The translations under genes and the position numbers were made by a program. A DNA stretch of 37,665 nt from Oxalobacter formigenes. GTDB taxonomy: Bacteria; Pseudomonadota; Gammaproteobacteria; Burkholderiales; Burkholderiaceae_D. Position 1 is the first letter of the stretch, and every line of letters starts with the position of its first letter. The stretch is from NCBI GenBank assembly GCA_949290765.1, contig CASETG010000078.1:1-37665 (forward strand). The letters run 5' to 3'. Of this stretch, positions 16,316 to 26,706 are shown piece after piece. The notes beneath the pieces were generated by a model that ran no database searches, was not told the origin of the DNA, and was given only the letters and a program-made list of their open reading frames with translations.

Positions 16316-18715
16316 ATGGGTATGAATGCGGAAAAGCCGGACCAGAACGCCGGACCACTCTCTCCTGACATGCTGCGGAAAATCAACGATTACTTCAACG
16401 CAGCCAATTACCTCTCGGTCGGACAGATTTACTTGTACGACAATCCATTGCTGAAAAAGCCGCTGTCGCCGGATGATATCAAGCCGCGACTGCTGGGGCA
16501 CTGGGGAACGACTCCCGGCCTGAACTTCGTCTATGTGCACATGAACCGGGTCATCAAGAAATACGACCTGGACATGATTTTCGTAACGGGACCCGGTCAT
16601 GGCGGTCCGGCGCTTGTCGCCAATACCTACCTGGAAGGGACATACAGCGAGTTTTACCCGAATGTCTCGGAAGATGAGGAAGGGATGAAAAAACTGTTCA
16701 CGCAGTTTTCGTTCCCGGGAGGCATACCGAGCCATACGGCGGCCGAAACGCCGGGTTCGATTCACGAAGGTGGCGAGCTGGGCTATGCGCTTTCCCATGC
16801 GTTCGGTGCGGCATTCGACAATCCCGATCTGATCGTGACCTGTGTGGTCGGCGATGGTGAGGCCGAAACGGGGCCGCTGGCGACAGGATGGCATTCCAAC
16901 AAATTCATCAATCCCGTATATGACGGCGCCGTATTGCCGATTTTGCATCTGAACGACGGAAAGATCGCCGGCCCGACCGTACTGGGCCGTATTCCGCCGG
17001 AAGAACTGGATGCGTTGATGCGCGGTTATGGCTATGAGCCGTATTACGTGGAAGGCTCCGACCCGATGGTCATGCATCAGAAGATGGCGGCCACGCTGGA
17101 TATCGTGATTTCGAAAATCAGGCAGATTCAGGCCGATGCACGTGCAAACGGATTCACTACACGGCCGAAATGGCCGATGATCGTGCTACGCAGTCCGAAA
17201 GGATGGACCGGGCCGAAGGTTGTGGATGGCATGCAGATCGAAGGAACGTTCCGTTCGCATCAGGTGCCGGTCAATGAAGTCAAAACCAATCCGGAGCATC
17301 TGAAAATCCTGAACGACTGGCTGTTGAGCTACAAGCCGCAAGAGCTTTTCGACGAACACGGCAAGCTCAGACCGGAACTGGCAGAACTGGCTCCGAAAGG
17401 CAACAAGCGTATGGGCGCCAATCCCCATGCCAATGGCGGGATTTTGTTGCGCGAATTGCGTATGCCGGATTTCCGTAAATATGCCGTCGATGTTCCGTCG
17501 CCGGGTGTCGTCGTGGCCGAAAGCACACGGGTTCAGGGCAACATGATTCGCGATGTCTTCGTTCTGAATGAAGAATCGAGGAATTTCCGGGTATTCTGTC
17601 CGGATGAAACGTCGTCCAACCGCTGGAATGCCGTGTTCGAAGTCACCGAACGGGCATCCATGGATGAAATCAAGCCGACAGACGACAAGGTATCGCATAC
17701 CGGACGTGTGCTGGAAATGCTGTCCGAGCATCAGTGCGAAGGCTGGCTGGAAGGGTATATCCTGACGGGGCGTCACGGCTTTTTCCCATGCTATGAAGCG
17801 TTTATCCACGTGGTGGATTCCATGTTCAACCAGCATGCGAAATGGCTGGAAGTCTGCCGTCATATTCCCTGGCGTCGTCCGGTCGCCTCGCTCAACTATT
17901 TGCTGACGTCCCATGTCTGGAGACAGGATCATAACGGCTTGAGTCACCAGAATCCGGGTTTCATCGATCTGGTGATGAACAAGAAAGCCGATATTACCCG
18001 TGTATATCTGCCGCCTGACGCCAACTGTCTGTTGTCGGTGACCGACCACTGTTTGCGGAGCAGGCATCGTATCAATGTGATTGTTGCCGGCAAACAGCCT
18101 GCCTTGCAGTATCTGACGATGGATGAAGCCATCCGGCATTGCACGGCCGGTATCGGTATCTGGGAGTGGGCAAGTAACGACAAGGGGGCGGAACCCGATG
18201 TCGTCATGGCATGTTGCGGCGATGTCCCGACGCTTGAAACGCTGGCTGCCGTCAAGATTCTGCGCGAACATATTCCCGGGCTGAAAATCAGGGTGATCAA
18301 CATCGTCAACCTGATGACCTTGCAGCAGCCGGCGGATCATCCCAACGGCTTGTCCGACAGGGAATTCGATGTACTGTTCACCAAGGACAAACCGGTCATC
18401 TTCGCCTATCACGGTTATCCGTGGCTGATTCACCGGTTGACTTATCGCCGTACGAATCACAAGAATTTCCATGTCCGTGGCTACAAGGAAGAAGGGACGA
18501 CGACCACGCCGTTCGACATGGTGGTGATGAACGATCTGGATCGTTATCATCTGGCGGGAGATGTGATCGATCGCTTGCCGAGTCTGGGCGCGAAGGCGGC
18601 CTATACCAAGCAGTATCTGCGTAACAGGCTGCTGGAGCACAAGGCCTATGTTTACCAGTATGGCGAAGACATGCCGGAAATCAGGGACTGGAACTGGGCG
18701 GACGGCAAGTCCTGA
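16316..18715 (+). CDS. xfp: Xylulose-5-phosphate/fructose-6-phosphate phosphoketolase
   Basis: A 799-residue thiamine-diphosphate enzyme that uses phosphate to split xylulose 5-phosphate (and often fructose 6-phosphate) into acetyl phosphate plus an aldose phosphate. The family signatures are [11 protein letters not shown] (61–71), GPGHGGP (92–98), [14 protein letters not shown] (146–159) and the ThDP motif [18 protein letters not shown] (179–196). The C-terminal part with ADHPNGLSD and the [15 protein letters not shown] [11 protein letters not shown] is also typical. The length is normal. The ATG at 16316 has AAGGA at ideal spacing; ATGs at 16310 and 16322 are in frame. It has its own leader and a strong terminator, so it is probably monocistronic. 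Confidence 0.96.
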   Translation: MGMNAEKPDQNAGPLSPDMLRKINDYFNAANYLSVGQIYLYDNPLLKKPLSPDDIKPRLLGHWGTTPGLNFVYVHMNRVIKKYDLDMIFVTGPGHGGPALVANTYLEGTYSEFYPNVSEDEEGMKKLFTQFSFPGGIPSHTAAETPGSIHEGGELGYALSHAFGAAFDNPDLIVTCVVGDGEAETGPLATGWHSNKFINPVYDGAVLPILHLNDGKIAGPTVLGRIPPEELDALMRGYGYEPYYVEGSDPMVMHQKMAATLDIVISKIRQIQADARANGFTTRPKWPMIVLRSPKGWTGPKVVDGMQIEGTFRSHQVPVNEVKTNPEHLKILNDWLLSYKPQELFDEHGKLRPELAELAPKGNKRMGANPHANGGILLRELRMPDFRKYAVDVPSPGVVVAESTRVQGNMIRDVFVLNEESRNFRVFCPDETSSNRWNAVFEVTERASMDEIKPTDDKVSHTGRVLEMLSEHQCEGWLEGYILTGRHGFFPCYEAFIHVVDSMFNQHAKWLEVCRHIPWRRPVASLNYLLTSHVWRQDHNGLSHQNPGFIDLVMNKKADITRVYLPPDANCLLSVTDHCLRSRHRINVIVAGKQPALQYLTMDEAIRHCTAGIGIWEWASNDKGAEPDVVMACCGDVPTLETLAAVKILREHIPGLKIRVINIVNLMTLQQPADHPNGLSDREFDVLFTKDKPVIFAYHGYPWLIHRLTYRRTNHKNFHVRGYKEEGTTTTPFDMVVMNDLDRYHLAGDVIDRLPSLGAKAAYTKQYLRNRLLEHKAYVYQYGEDMPEIRDWNWADGKS

Positions 18716-18754
18716 CAAACGATCTGGCGGGCGATACGGAAAAGACCCGTTCCG

Positions 18755-18791
18755 AAAAACGCACGCGCTCTTTGGGGGGCGTGCGTTTTTT
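18755..18791. terminator. Bidirectional terminator between xfp and queC
   Basis: AAAAACGCACGC (18755–18766) pairs with GCGTGCGTTTTT (18779–18790) around a 12-base loop. The A-run and T-run on the two sides allow use by both converging genes. Confidence 0.9.
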
Positions 18792-18816
18792 GTCGTCTGT
18801 CATCACATCATGATTG

Positions 18817-19557
18817 TCACCGCACGTTTTTTTCGGCACAGTATTGGGCAAATCCCCGTTGGCGCAGCATGCATGCCGGACATTGGCCGCATCCGTAGCC
18901 CCATTCGTGCAATTGGTCATGTGTGCCCATGTAGCAGGTGTGCGTTTCCTGAACGATCAGATCGACCAGCGGTTGCCCTCCCAGATCGAAAGCGAGTTGC
19001 CATGTTTCTTTCTTGTTTTTCCACATGAGTGGCGTCACGAGATTCAGACGGGTGTCCATGCCGATGTTCAGGGCGACCTGAAGGGCCTTGATGGCATCGT
19101 CCCGGCAATCCGGATAGCCGGAAAAATCGGTTTCGCACATGCCGCCGACCAGTACGTTCAGGCCGCGGCGGTAGGCCAGCATCGCGGCAACGGTCAGAAA
19201 CATCAGGTTGCGACCCGGTACGAAGGTGTTCGGCAAGCCGTTTTCCATCATACGGATTTCCATGTCGGCCGTCATGGCGGTTTCCGATATGTCGCTGATC
19301 AGCGAAAGGTCGTAAATATGGTCCGGACCGAGTTCACCTTGCCAGTTATCGGCGTGCCGGCGCATTTTTTCAAGGATTTTCGGCCTGACATCCAGTTCGA
19401 CGGCGTGTCGTTGACCGTAACGGAAACCGACGGTTTCGACTGTGTCATAATGGTTCAGCGCCCAGGCAAGGCATGTCGTCGAATCCTGGCCGCCGCTGAA
19501 AAGCACCAGCGCCTTTTTCGCGGGTGCGGTAGTGTGGGTATCGAGAGGAGCGTTCAT
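18817..19557 (-). CDS. queC: 7-cyano-7-deazaguanine synthase
   Basis: A 246-residue ATP-dependent enzyme that turns 7-carboxy-7-deazaguanine into preQ0 in queuosine synthesis. The PP-loop SGGQDSTTC (21–29) and the zinc site Cys208, Cys223, Cys226 and Cys229 (C-x14-CGQCPAC) are complete. VPGRNLMFL and [10 protein letters not shown] also follow the family. The ATG at 19557 is the only reasonable start, although no strong Shine–Dalgarno is seen. No other queuosine gene is adjacent. It is divergent from tamA. Confidence 0.96.
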   Translation of the reverse strand: MNAPLDTHTTAPAKKALVLFSGGQDSTTCLAWALNHYDTVETVGFRYGQRHAVELDVRPKILEKMRRHADNWQGELGPDHIYDLSLISDISETAMTADMEIRMMENGLPNTFVPGRNLMFLTVAAMLAYRRGLNVLVGGMCETDFSGYPDCRDDAIKALQVALNIGMDTRLNLVTPLMWKNKKETWQLAFDLGGQPLVDLIVQETHTCYMGTHDQLHEWGYGCGQCPACMLRQRGFAQYCAEKNVR

Positions 19558-19755
19558 TCTGTATCAAAAGCAGTTGGGACGGTGCGAAAGAGTACTGTCC
19601 CGTCCGGGCAAATGTCCGTGGTTGCCGGATGCTATACAATGTCCGGCTTTTACGGTTTCTTGAAATATATTAAACGATTTGAACAGGAATGCATGATTGT
19701 ACGGCCGGTCGGCTAATATGCCATTATTCATGACCGACAGGTACGGCGATTATCC

Positions 19756-21564
19756 ATGTCCAGTACGATGGGAAATTTCAGTTACGACAAAGCGACGCGC
19801 ATGATCGCGTACTGGCTGCGTTTATGTTTCGCCGGCCTGATGGTGTTCTGGCTGCTCGCCTGTATGTCGGTGCTTCATGCCGCATCCTTGTCCTATGATG
19901 TCGAAATCAGGGCGCCGGAGGCGGTCAGTACCCTGCTGAAGCAGAATCTGGAGCTGATTCGCTGGCGTGGCGACAAACAGATCGATGCCATGCAGTTGCG
20001 TCGCCTGTATCGCAATACACCGGACGAAATCCGGCATTTGCTGGAGACGGAAGGGTATTATTCGCCGGTCGTGAAAATGGATATGGAATCGCATGGCGAT
20101 CAGGGAAAACGCATCGTCATCGATGTCGAACCCGGCAAACCGGTCAAGGTTGCATCGGTGGATATCGAATTTACGGGGGCGATCGCCACTCAGGAAGCGT
20201 CATTGCGACCCGATATCACGCAGCTGAAAAAAGAATGGCAGTTGCCGGTCGGGTCGATTTTCAGAATGGCAGACTGGGAAACCGCCAAGGTGGCGCTGCT
20301 CAAACAGGTGACGGCCGTGCGTTATCCGCGTGCGGAACTTGAAGATACGCAAGCCATCGTCAATCCTGAAACGGACACGGTGGCCCTGAAAGTCGTGATA
20401 AACAGCGGCAAACCGGTCACTTTCGGCCCGATCAGGATTGTCGGACTGCACCGGTACGGCGAAGACGTCATCATGGGGCAACGTCCGGTCAAGGTCGGTT
20501 CGACGTATCGTGAAAATGCCTTGCTGAACTGGCAGTCCCGTCTTCAGGATACCGGTTATTTCCGTTCTGTCGAAGTATCGGCCGATCTTGAATCCGGACT
20601 GGACGAAGTGCCGGTGACGGTGACAGTTGTGGAAAACATGAAAAAACATGTTTCCGTCGGTGTCGGTTACAGTACGGATACGGCAGAGCGCATCAGCTTG
20701 TCATATGACAATCTGCATTTGTTCGGCAGGGATTACAAACTGAACAGTTCGGTCGTGTTGCAGTCGAAACAGCGTACCGCCAAGGCCGATATATATTTGC
20801 CGCCTTCCATGGAGGGTGTACGGGACAGTTTCGGCGTCATGTATGACCGTTCCGAAATCGAAGGAGAAGATACGAGGGTCGTCGGTGCCAATATCAGACG
20901 GGCATGGGGAACACCGCGTTTCGAGAAGTATGTCCGTGCCGAATATCTGAATGAACATACCCGGATCGACGGAGCGGACGGTCAGCAAAGTGAGGCGATG
21001 CCGGTGACGTTCGGTGTCGTCATCAGACGGCTCAATAACCGGTTGGCGCCGACGAAAGGTTATGCGGTCGAGGCACAGGTCGGAGTGGCTGCCGAGCCGT
21101 TGCTGACGGACAAGTCGTTTATCCGGAGTTATCTCAAGGGGTTGCGTTTGCAGACGGTCAGCGAGAACAGTTATCTTGTCTTGCGTGGTGAGCTGGGAGC
21201 CGTTTTTTCAGACGGTAAAAGCGGCATTCCCTCGACGCTCATGTTTCGTACCGGCGGCGACCAGTCGGTGCGCGGATATGCCTATGAAAGTCTGGGTGTC
21301 CGGGAAGGTGATGCCACTGTCGGCGGGCGTTATCTGGCGGTCGCCAGTGCGGAATACCAGTATTATTTTCTGAAGAACTGGGGGGTGGCCTTTTTCGTCG
21401 ATGCCGGCAATGCAGGCGATACGGTCAGCGAACTTGATCCTGCTGTCGGTTACGGTATCGGCGGTCGCTGGCGCAGTCCTGCCGGGCCGGTCGGTGTCGA
21501 TCTGGCCTATGGCGAGAGAACCGGCAATTTCCGTTTACATTTTTCACTGGGGTTCACTTTCTGA
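19756..21564 (+). CDS. tamA: Translocation and assembly module outer-membrane protein TamA
   Basis: A 602-residue Omp85-family protein that works with TamB in outer-membrane and lipid homeostasis. A hydrophobic signal segment (about 16–43) ends near HAASL; three POTRA-type repeats cover about 45–290; the C-terminal 16-strand barrel contains RTGGDQSVRGYAYESLG around residue 505, the Omp85 VRGY motif, and the protein ends with an aromatic F as barrel proteins do. The stop overlaps the tamB start by one base, showing coupled translation. The ATG at 19756 was used; ATGs at 19768 and 19801 are possible and no Shine–Dalgarno decides. Confidence 0.94.
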   Translation: MSSTMGNFSYDKATRMIAYWLRLCFAGLMVFWLLACMSVLHAASLSYDVEIRAPEAVSTLLKQNLELIRWRGDKQIDAMQLRRLYRNTPDEIRHLLETEGYYSPVVKMDMESHGDQGKRIVIDVEPGKPVKVASVDIEFTGAIATQEASLRPDITQLKKEWQLPVGSIFRMADWETAKVALLKQVTAVRYPRAELEDTQAIVNPETDTVALKVVINSGKPVTFGPIRIVGLHRYGEDVIMGQRPVKVGSTYRENALLNWQSRLQDTGYFRSVEVSADLESGLDEVPVTVTVVENMKKHVSVGVGYSTDTAERISLSYDNLHLFGRDYKLNSSVVLQSKQRTAKADIYLPPSMEGVRDSFGVMYDRSEIEGEDTRVVGANIRRAWGTPRFEKYVRAEYLNEHTRIDGADGQQSEAMPVTFGVVIRRLNNRLAPTKGYAVEAQVGVAAEPLLTDKSFIRSYLKGLRLQTVSENSYLVLRGELGAVFSDGKSGIPSTLMFRTGGDQSVRGYAYESLGVREGDATVGGRYLAVASAEYQYYFLKNWGVAFFVDAGNAGDTVSELDPAVGYGIGGRWRSPAGPVGVDLAYGERTGNFRLHFSLGFTF

Positions 21565-24500
21565 TGCGACGTCGTTTTCTGATCTGGCTGTTCGTCCCGC
21601 TGTTTGTGCTGGGTGGACTCGTCTGGCTCGCAGGCCAGGAGTGGACGTTGCAATGGATTGCCGGCAGGGTCGTGCAGGCAAGTGGGGGCAGCATCGAAAT
21701 CGAAGGTGTTTCCGGCACGCTGGTCAATTCGCTTGAAGTCGGGAAGATATCTTTTTCAAGCCCGGAAAAGGATATCGTCATCGACGATCTGGCATTGGTC
21801 TGGAATCCATGGAAACTTTTGCGTGGTGAAATCGATGTCGAACGGATTGCAGCCGGACGTATCGCCATCGACATGAAACAGTCGTCCGATGAGCCGTTTG
21901 TACTGCCCCATTCGCTGGCGCCACCTCTGGCGGTCCGTGTCGCACAGGCGGAGTTCGGTGTCGTTTCGCTCTCCAGAACAGGTATCGGCATGTCGCTGGA
22001 ACAGGTGCATTTCTCGCTGTTTTCCGACGAAAAGGCATGGTATCTGGATGATTTCGGTTTTGGCAGTCCGTTTGGCAATGCCGCGATCCGGATCGAACTC
22101 GGTATGGACAAACCACACGTGATCGATGGCAGTATCCGGTTTGAAAACAGCCGGAATGGCGCACAAGCGGATGTCACGTTGGGCGGCAGTCTGGAAAGAC
22201 TGGTGGTTGCCGGAGTTCTTGACGGATACGATGCCACCGGAAAACTCGATGCCGTCTTGACACCTTTTGCAGAATTTCCGTTCGAGTCGGTCAAACTGGA
22301 TCTCAGGGGTATCGATCCGTCCCGAATACAGTCGTCATGGCCACAGGCATTGCTTGATGTTCGGGTTGATGTGGCGGCCGGCAGGGAACAGATCTTGCGT
22401 GGGCATGTATTGGCGCAGAACAGGATCGCCGGAGCCATCGACAGCAACCGGATACCGGTTCGTTCCCTGGGCGCGAGAATCGGCGGACATATCGAGCGGA
22501 TAACGCTGAGCGATATTGCCCTGGATTTCGGCAGGGCAGGCAGATTCGACGGTAATGGACTGTTTTCGGCGGAACGTACGGAAGTGACGCTCGCGACGAC
22601 GCGGTTTGACCTGCATGAAATCAGTTCCATCATCCGGCAAACCCATGTCGGCGGGAACATTCATTTCATTGAAGAGGACGGAACGCAGGAATTCAGACTG
22701 GATCTCAATGAACGTGCGATTCGCTTCAATGCATTGGTGCGGAAAAAAGGGGATGACCTGACGCTGGAAGACATGCTGGTCAGAGCGGATGACAGCATGC
22801 TGAAAATGACGGGCAAGATGAGTCTGGCGGAAAGCGGAAAACTTGCGCTGAACGGTGAAATCAGGCGCTTGGACTTTGCCGATTTCGGCAAATTCGCTTC
22901 ATCTGATCTGAATGCCGATATCAATATTGCCGGTGTCGTGAAGCCGCAACCGGATTTGCAGGTGCGGTATGCCTTCTTGCCGAGCCGTTTGCTGAATCAG
23001 GCGTTGTCCGGTCGCGGGCAAGTCCGGATTCGCGGTAAAGAAGTGCGCGATGCCGACCTGTCGTTGCAATTGGGTGCCAATTCGCTGAAAGTGGCAGGCA
23101 ACCTCGGTCAACCAGAAGACCGATTGCGCTGGGAGCTGGATGCGTCTGACCTGAAAGCTTTCGGGAAAGGCTGGCAGGGAGCACTTGCCAGTGACGGTGA
23201 ATTGCGCGGTGTTCTGGATAACCTGCGGTTGGCGATGCATCTGAACGGCTCGGAATTTCTGCTCATGAACCGTTTCGGCGCGCGAAAATTGCAGGCGGAT
23301 GTCCAGTTCGGCATGGCGCCGCAGGACAAGATAGCGGTCGATATAGAAATCGATGAAGCGACTCTCGGCTCGGGACGCTGGAAAACGATTCGGACACAAG
23401 TCGACGGGACAGGACGCTCCCATACGTTGCAAGCATCGGTGCAAAACGACATGTTCGACTTGTCGGCGCGTGCATCCGGGGGATTTGTGTCCGGCAGTTT
23501 GTGGAAGGGGGAGCTGGAATCGCTGGAAAACCGTGGACGACTGTCATTTGTGCTTGTGGATGCCGTGCCGCTTGTGGTTGGAGTCGATGATTTTTCGATT
23601 CGCGACATGGTGTTGAAATTGCCGGACGGCAGGTTGACGGTTCAGAAATTCGTCCGGAAAGGCAACGTGATCGAAACATCGGGAAATGCCAGGGCAGTTC
23701 CGCTGGCGTATTTGCTTGCCCTTTCTCCAGATGCATCCGGTTCGGTCCATACTACGCTGACGCTGGGAGCGGACTGGTCGCTGAAAACAGGTAACAGTCT
23801 GGACGGGCAAATACATCTTTATCGCGAAAACGGCGATATTACCCTGATGGGCGACAATGTGATCGAGCTTGGATTGGATACCCTCGATGTACAGATGCAG
23901 CTGTCGGGCAATACGGTCAATCTGGATGCCGGGGTTCAAAGCGTGAAAGCCGGCAAAATCGCCGTTTCGGCGATGACACGCTTGACCCGGCAGGACGGAA
24001 GCTGGAGCGTTACGCCAAACAGTCCGTTGCAACTGTCTGCGCATGCCGATATGCCGTCTCTGGCATGGATCGCGCCATTGACGGGACAGCAGGATATCGA
24101 ATTGGGTGGCGCGCTGGCGCTGGCTGTCCGGGGACGCGGTACTCTGGGCAATCCTGATTTGTCAGGAACGATAAACGGGAAGAATCTGGCGTTCAACTGG
24201 TTGAGTATGGGCGTCAACCTGTCCAGAGGTGAGCTCGCTGCAGTTCTGGACGGCAATCGTCTGGAAATCGGAAAAGGCATTATTTACGGTCCACAGGGCA
24301 ATATGCAGATCGGCGGTGCGATATTCCTGAAAAACGGACAGCTCCAGACGGATTTGTATTTCGAGGCAGACAGGTTGCAACTGCTTTCCAGCGTTGACAG
24401 GAAATTGGCGATAACAGGAAAAGGACAGTTTGCGCTGGATGAAAACAAACTGCAGCTGAACGGGAACTGGCGTGTCAATGATGCGACGATCATTCTGGCA

Positions 24501-25304
24501 GACAGTGCCAGCGTGACATACAGCAAGGACGTGATAGTGCTGGGGCGGGTGGAAAAGAAAACCGAGCGGCCGATTCCGGTGAATTTCAATTTGACGGTCG
24601 ATCTTGGCAGCAGATTCTATCTCAAGGGTAAAGGACTCGATACACGTCTGGAAGGCAAAATACAGGCGGTTTCTTCTCGTGACAATCGTCTCCGGGTGTT
24701 CGGTACGATCAATACAGTCAACGGGACTTACAGCGCATTCGGCCAGAAACTCACGATCGCCAAAGGTGAAGTGATGTTCAGCGGGCCGGTCGAAAATCCG
24801 ACACTGAACATTCTGGCAGTCCGGACATTTTCGCAGACGGATGATGTAACCGAAGTCGGTGTGTCGGTCAGAGGGTCGGCGCAATCGCCGAGAGTCCAGC
24901 TGGTATCGACACCGGAAGTCTCGGATACGGAAAAACTGTCCTGGCTGGTATTGGGCGACAGTGGTGGAGAAAAAGGCGATGACCAGCAGCGCGCGATGAT
25001 CGCGACAGCTGCCGCAGCGTTGCTGAGTACGGAACAGTCCGGCGTCGGCGGTTTGCCTTCGCGATTGGCCAGTACCATCGGTCTGGACGATATCGATATT
25101 TCTTCATCGTCCGAGCTGGATGAGACGGTGCTGTCGTTGACCAAGCGGATTTCATCCCGCCTGTACCTGACGTATGAACAGGGATTGACCGGCGCGACCA
25201 ACCTGATCAAGTTGCGCTATATCATTTCCAGACACCTGTCGCTTGTCGGCCAGACGGGAACCATCACAGCCGTCGATCTTTTCTATGACTGGCGGTTCGA
25301 CTGA
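21564..25304 (+). CDS. tamB: Translocation and assembly module inner-membrane protein TamB
   Basis: A 1246-residue AsmA-like protein that is thought to bridge the periplasm and move phospholipids toward the outer membrane. The N-terminus has one anchor helix (about 5–24, MRRRFLIWLFVPLFVLGGL). The bulk is a long series of β-strand repeats, and the C-terminal 300 residues form the TamB/DUF490 domain, ending in TNLIKLRYIISRHLSLVGQTG and FYDWRFD. The start ATG overlaps the tamA stop (TGATG). Its stop lies only 7 bases from the stop of the opposing DUF3108 gene, with no terminator between. Confidence 0.94.
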   Translation: MRRRFLIWLFVPLFVLGGLVWLAGQEWTLQWIAGRVVQASGGSIEIEGVSGTLVNSLEVGKISFSSPEKDIVIDDLALVWNPWKLLRGEIDVERIAAGRIAIDMKQSSDEPFVLPHSLAPPLAVRVAQAEFGVVSLSRTGIGMSLEQVHFSLFSDEKAWYLDDFGFGSPFGNAAIRIELGMDKPHVIDGSIRFENSRNGAQADVTLGGSLERLVVAGVLDGYDATGKLDAVLTPFAEFPFESVKLDLRGIDPSRIQSSWPQALLDVRVDVAAGREQILRGHVLAQNRIAGAIDSNRIPVRSLGARIGGHIERITLSDIALDFGRAGRFDGNGLFSAERTEVTLATTRFDLHEISSIIRQTHVGGNIHFIEEDGTQEFRLDLNERAIRFNALVRKKGDDLTLEDMLVRADDSMLKMTGKMSLAESGKLALNGEIRRLDFADFGKFASSDLNADINIAGVVKPQPDLQVRYAFLPSRLLNQALSGRGQVRIRGKEVRDADLSLQLGANSLKVAGNLGQPEDRLRWELDASDLKAFGKGWQGALASDGELRGVLDNLRLAMHLNGSEFLLMNRFGARKLQADVQFGMAPQDKIAVDIEIDEATLGSGRWKTIRTQVDGTGRSHTLQASVQNDMFDLSARASGGFVSGSLWKGELESLENRGRLSFVLVDAVPLVVGVDDFSIRDMVLKLPDGRLTVQKFVRKGNVIETSGNARAVPLAYLLALSPDASGSVHTTLTLGADWSLKTGNSLDGQIHLYRENGDITLMGDNVIELGLDTLDVQMQLSGNTVNLDAGVQSVKAGKIAVSAMTRLTRQDGSWSVTPNSPLQLSAHADMPSLAWIAPLTGQQDIELGGALALAVRGRGTLGNPDLSGTINGKNLAFNWLSMGVNLSRGELAAVLDGNRLEIGKGIIYGPQGNMQIGGAIFLKNGQLQTDLYFEADRLQLLSSVDRKLAITGKGQFALDENKLQLNGNWRVNDATIILADSASVTYSKDVIVLGRVEKKTERPIPVNFNLTVDLGSRFYLKGKGLDTRLEGKIQAVSSRDNRLRVFGTINTVNGTYSAFGQKLTIAKGEVMFSGPVENPTLNILAVRTFSQTDDVTEVGVSVRGSAQSPRVQLVSTPEVSDTEKLSWLVLGDSGGEKGDDQQRAMIATAAAALLSTEQSGVGGLPSRLASTIGLDDIDISSSSELDETVLSLTKRISSRLYLTYEQGLTGATNLIKLRYIISRHLSLVGQTGTITAVDLFYDWRFD

Positions 25305-25311
25305 ATGGCGT

Positions 25312-26028
25312 TTACTGAAGTGGCGTGATATTCCGGATGGTTTGCAAAAGCTTCAGGCCACCCGTTTCATCAAACAGGATCTGGACAGGATACCAATCGT
25401 GGTCTGGCGAAAGCCAGACGCGCATATTCTGCTTTTTGCGCTCGTTTCTGGACAATTCGACGACCCTGAGCGTTCCCATCGGGGTGGCGAGTTCATCTGT
25501 CTTGATGACCTTGAATACCCAGGACTCGATTTTGCTGCGACCGGCGACGGGAAAAGTCAGTGTCGCACCCGGCACGATACGTGCCGGATCGGCTTTCGCC
25601 GTTGCGGCCAACTGCCAGACGATACTCGCGCGATCCTGTGCGGTTTCATTCAGCGGTGCCGTTTTGTCGGCACGAAAAGTGACCGTATGGTTGACGTAAT
25701 CGAAAAGCGTAGTCGTCTGAGCCTTGCGGAGCCGTTTTTCGGTATATTTTTCCGGTACCAGTCCCTGTGCATCGAGGCGTCCGGTGCTGTCGGCTTCCAG
25801 AATCTTGCCGAAGAGCGATACTTTCGCTTCGTTTCGGATGGCATAGTTTCCGGATGAGGCTTTCCAGCGGATGGATGAGTCGCCGTTCAATGTCAGTCCG
25901 TTATATTCGGCTTTTACGGAGTAGGACAGGTCGGCGGATGGCGGGACGGCGGCGATGGTAGCGGCACAAGCCCATGCGGAAGCGACTAATAACGTCATCC
26001 AGGCCACAACATAACGTATCTTTTTCAT
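25312..26028 (-). CDS. DUF3108 family secreted protein
   Basis: A 238-residue protein with a cleavable signal peptide (about 1–23, KKIRYVVAWMTLLVASAWACAA). The mature part has the DUF3108 pattern: LSYSVKAEYNGLTLNGDSSIRWK, EAKVSLFGKILEADSTGRLDAQGLVPEKY and a late W-L-S-P-D-HDWYPVQI segment near the end. Such proteins are predicted periplasmic with a β-rich fold and unknown role. The ATG at 26028 fits the signal peptide; an upstream open extension in the frame has no protein character. It is convergent with tamB and divergent from rfaE2. Confidence 0.9.
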   Translation of the reverse strand: MKKIRYVVAWMTLLVASAWACAATIAAVPPSADLSYSVKAEYNGLTLNGDSSIRWKASSGNYAIRNEAKVSLFGKILEADSTGRLDAQGLVPEKYTEKRLRKAQTTTLFDYVNHTVTFRADKTAPLNETAQDRASIVWQLAATAKADPARIVPGATLTFPVAGRSKIESWVFKVIKTDELATPMGTLRVVELSRNERKKQNMRVWLSPDHDWYPVQILFDETGGLKLLQTIRNITPLQ

Positions 26029-26226
26029 TTCGTAGTTCCGGTCGGCATGTAATAATGAACAATTACCGGCGGGGCATGCCATCCTGCCGGTAGCTGATAC
26101 CTGACAACAAGACAGAAAACGGTGACAGCTTACCATGACGGGCGCGCTCGGCAGGCATTTTGACCGGTCTCGCGCGTGTTTTTCTGTCGGCAGTCGCAAG
26201 GCATGACAGATTTTCAGGATATCCGG

Positions 26227-26706
26227 ATGGCTTCTTTTTACGAAAAAATATGCGACCGCTCTTCGATTGTGTCGAAGATTGCGGCTCTTCCGAAACCGGT
26301 CGTAATGACGAACGGTGTGTTCGATATTTTGCATCGCGGTCATGTGACTTATCTGGAGCAGGCGCGTGCCATGGGGGCTTCGCTTGTGGTGGCCGTCAAT
26401 ACAGATGACTCGGTCAAACGGCTCGGCAAGGGGGATGATCGTCCGGTCAATCCCTGTGAAGACAGGATGGCTGTGCTCGCAGCACTGGAATCGGTCAGCG
26501 CGGTCGTACCGTTCGCAGAGGATACGGCGCAGGCCATTGTCCGGGAGTGCCGCCCGGATATTTACGTCAAGGGCGGGGATTACGATATGCATGCCATTCC
26601 GGAAGGGCGGGAAGTGCTTTCGTATGGCGGCCAGGTTCGTGCGATCGACTTCCGGTACGACCGTTCGACGACCGCTTTGCTGGCAAAGGTTCGGCAGTCA
26701 AAATAA
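26227..26706 (+). CDS. rfaE2: D-glycero-beta-D-manno-heptose 1-phosphate adenylyltransferase
   Basis: A 159-residue nucleotidyltransferase making ADP-heptose for the lipopolysaccharide inner core, corresponding to the C-terminal half of E. coli HldE. Visible motifs are [11 protein letters not shown] (29–39) with the H-x-G-H nucleotide-binding site, NTDDSV (58–63) and KGGDY (115–119). The kinase half is absent, as is usual where HldA is separate. The ATG at 26227 has AGGA seven bases upstream; an ATG at 26203 is possible. Its last codons overlap the ttcA end on the opposite strand by 9 bases. Confidence 0.94.
   Translation: MASFYEKICDRSSIVSKIAALPKPVVMTNGVFDILHRGHVTYLEQARAMGASLVVAVNTDDSVKRLGKGDDRPVNPCEDRMAVLAALESVSAVVPFAEDTAQAIVRECRPDIYVKGGDYDMHAIPEGREVLSYGGQVRAIDFRYDRSTTALLAKVRQSK

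Noticed and set aside
19756..19890. Lipobox-like LLAC in the TamA signal region
   Set aside because: TamA is a barrel protein cleaved by signal peptidase I; the following sequence fits HA-A cleavage and Leu at −2 is not a usual lipobox residue.
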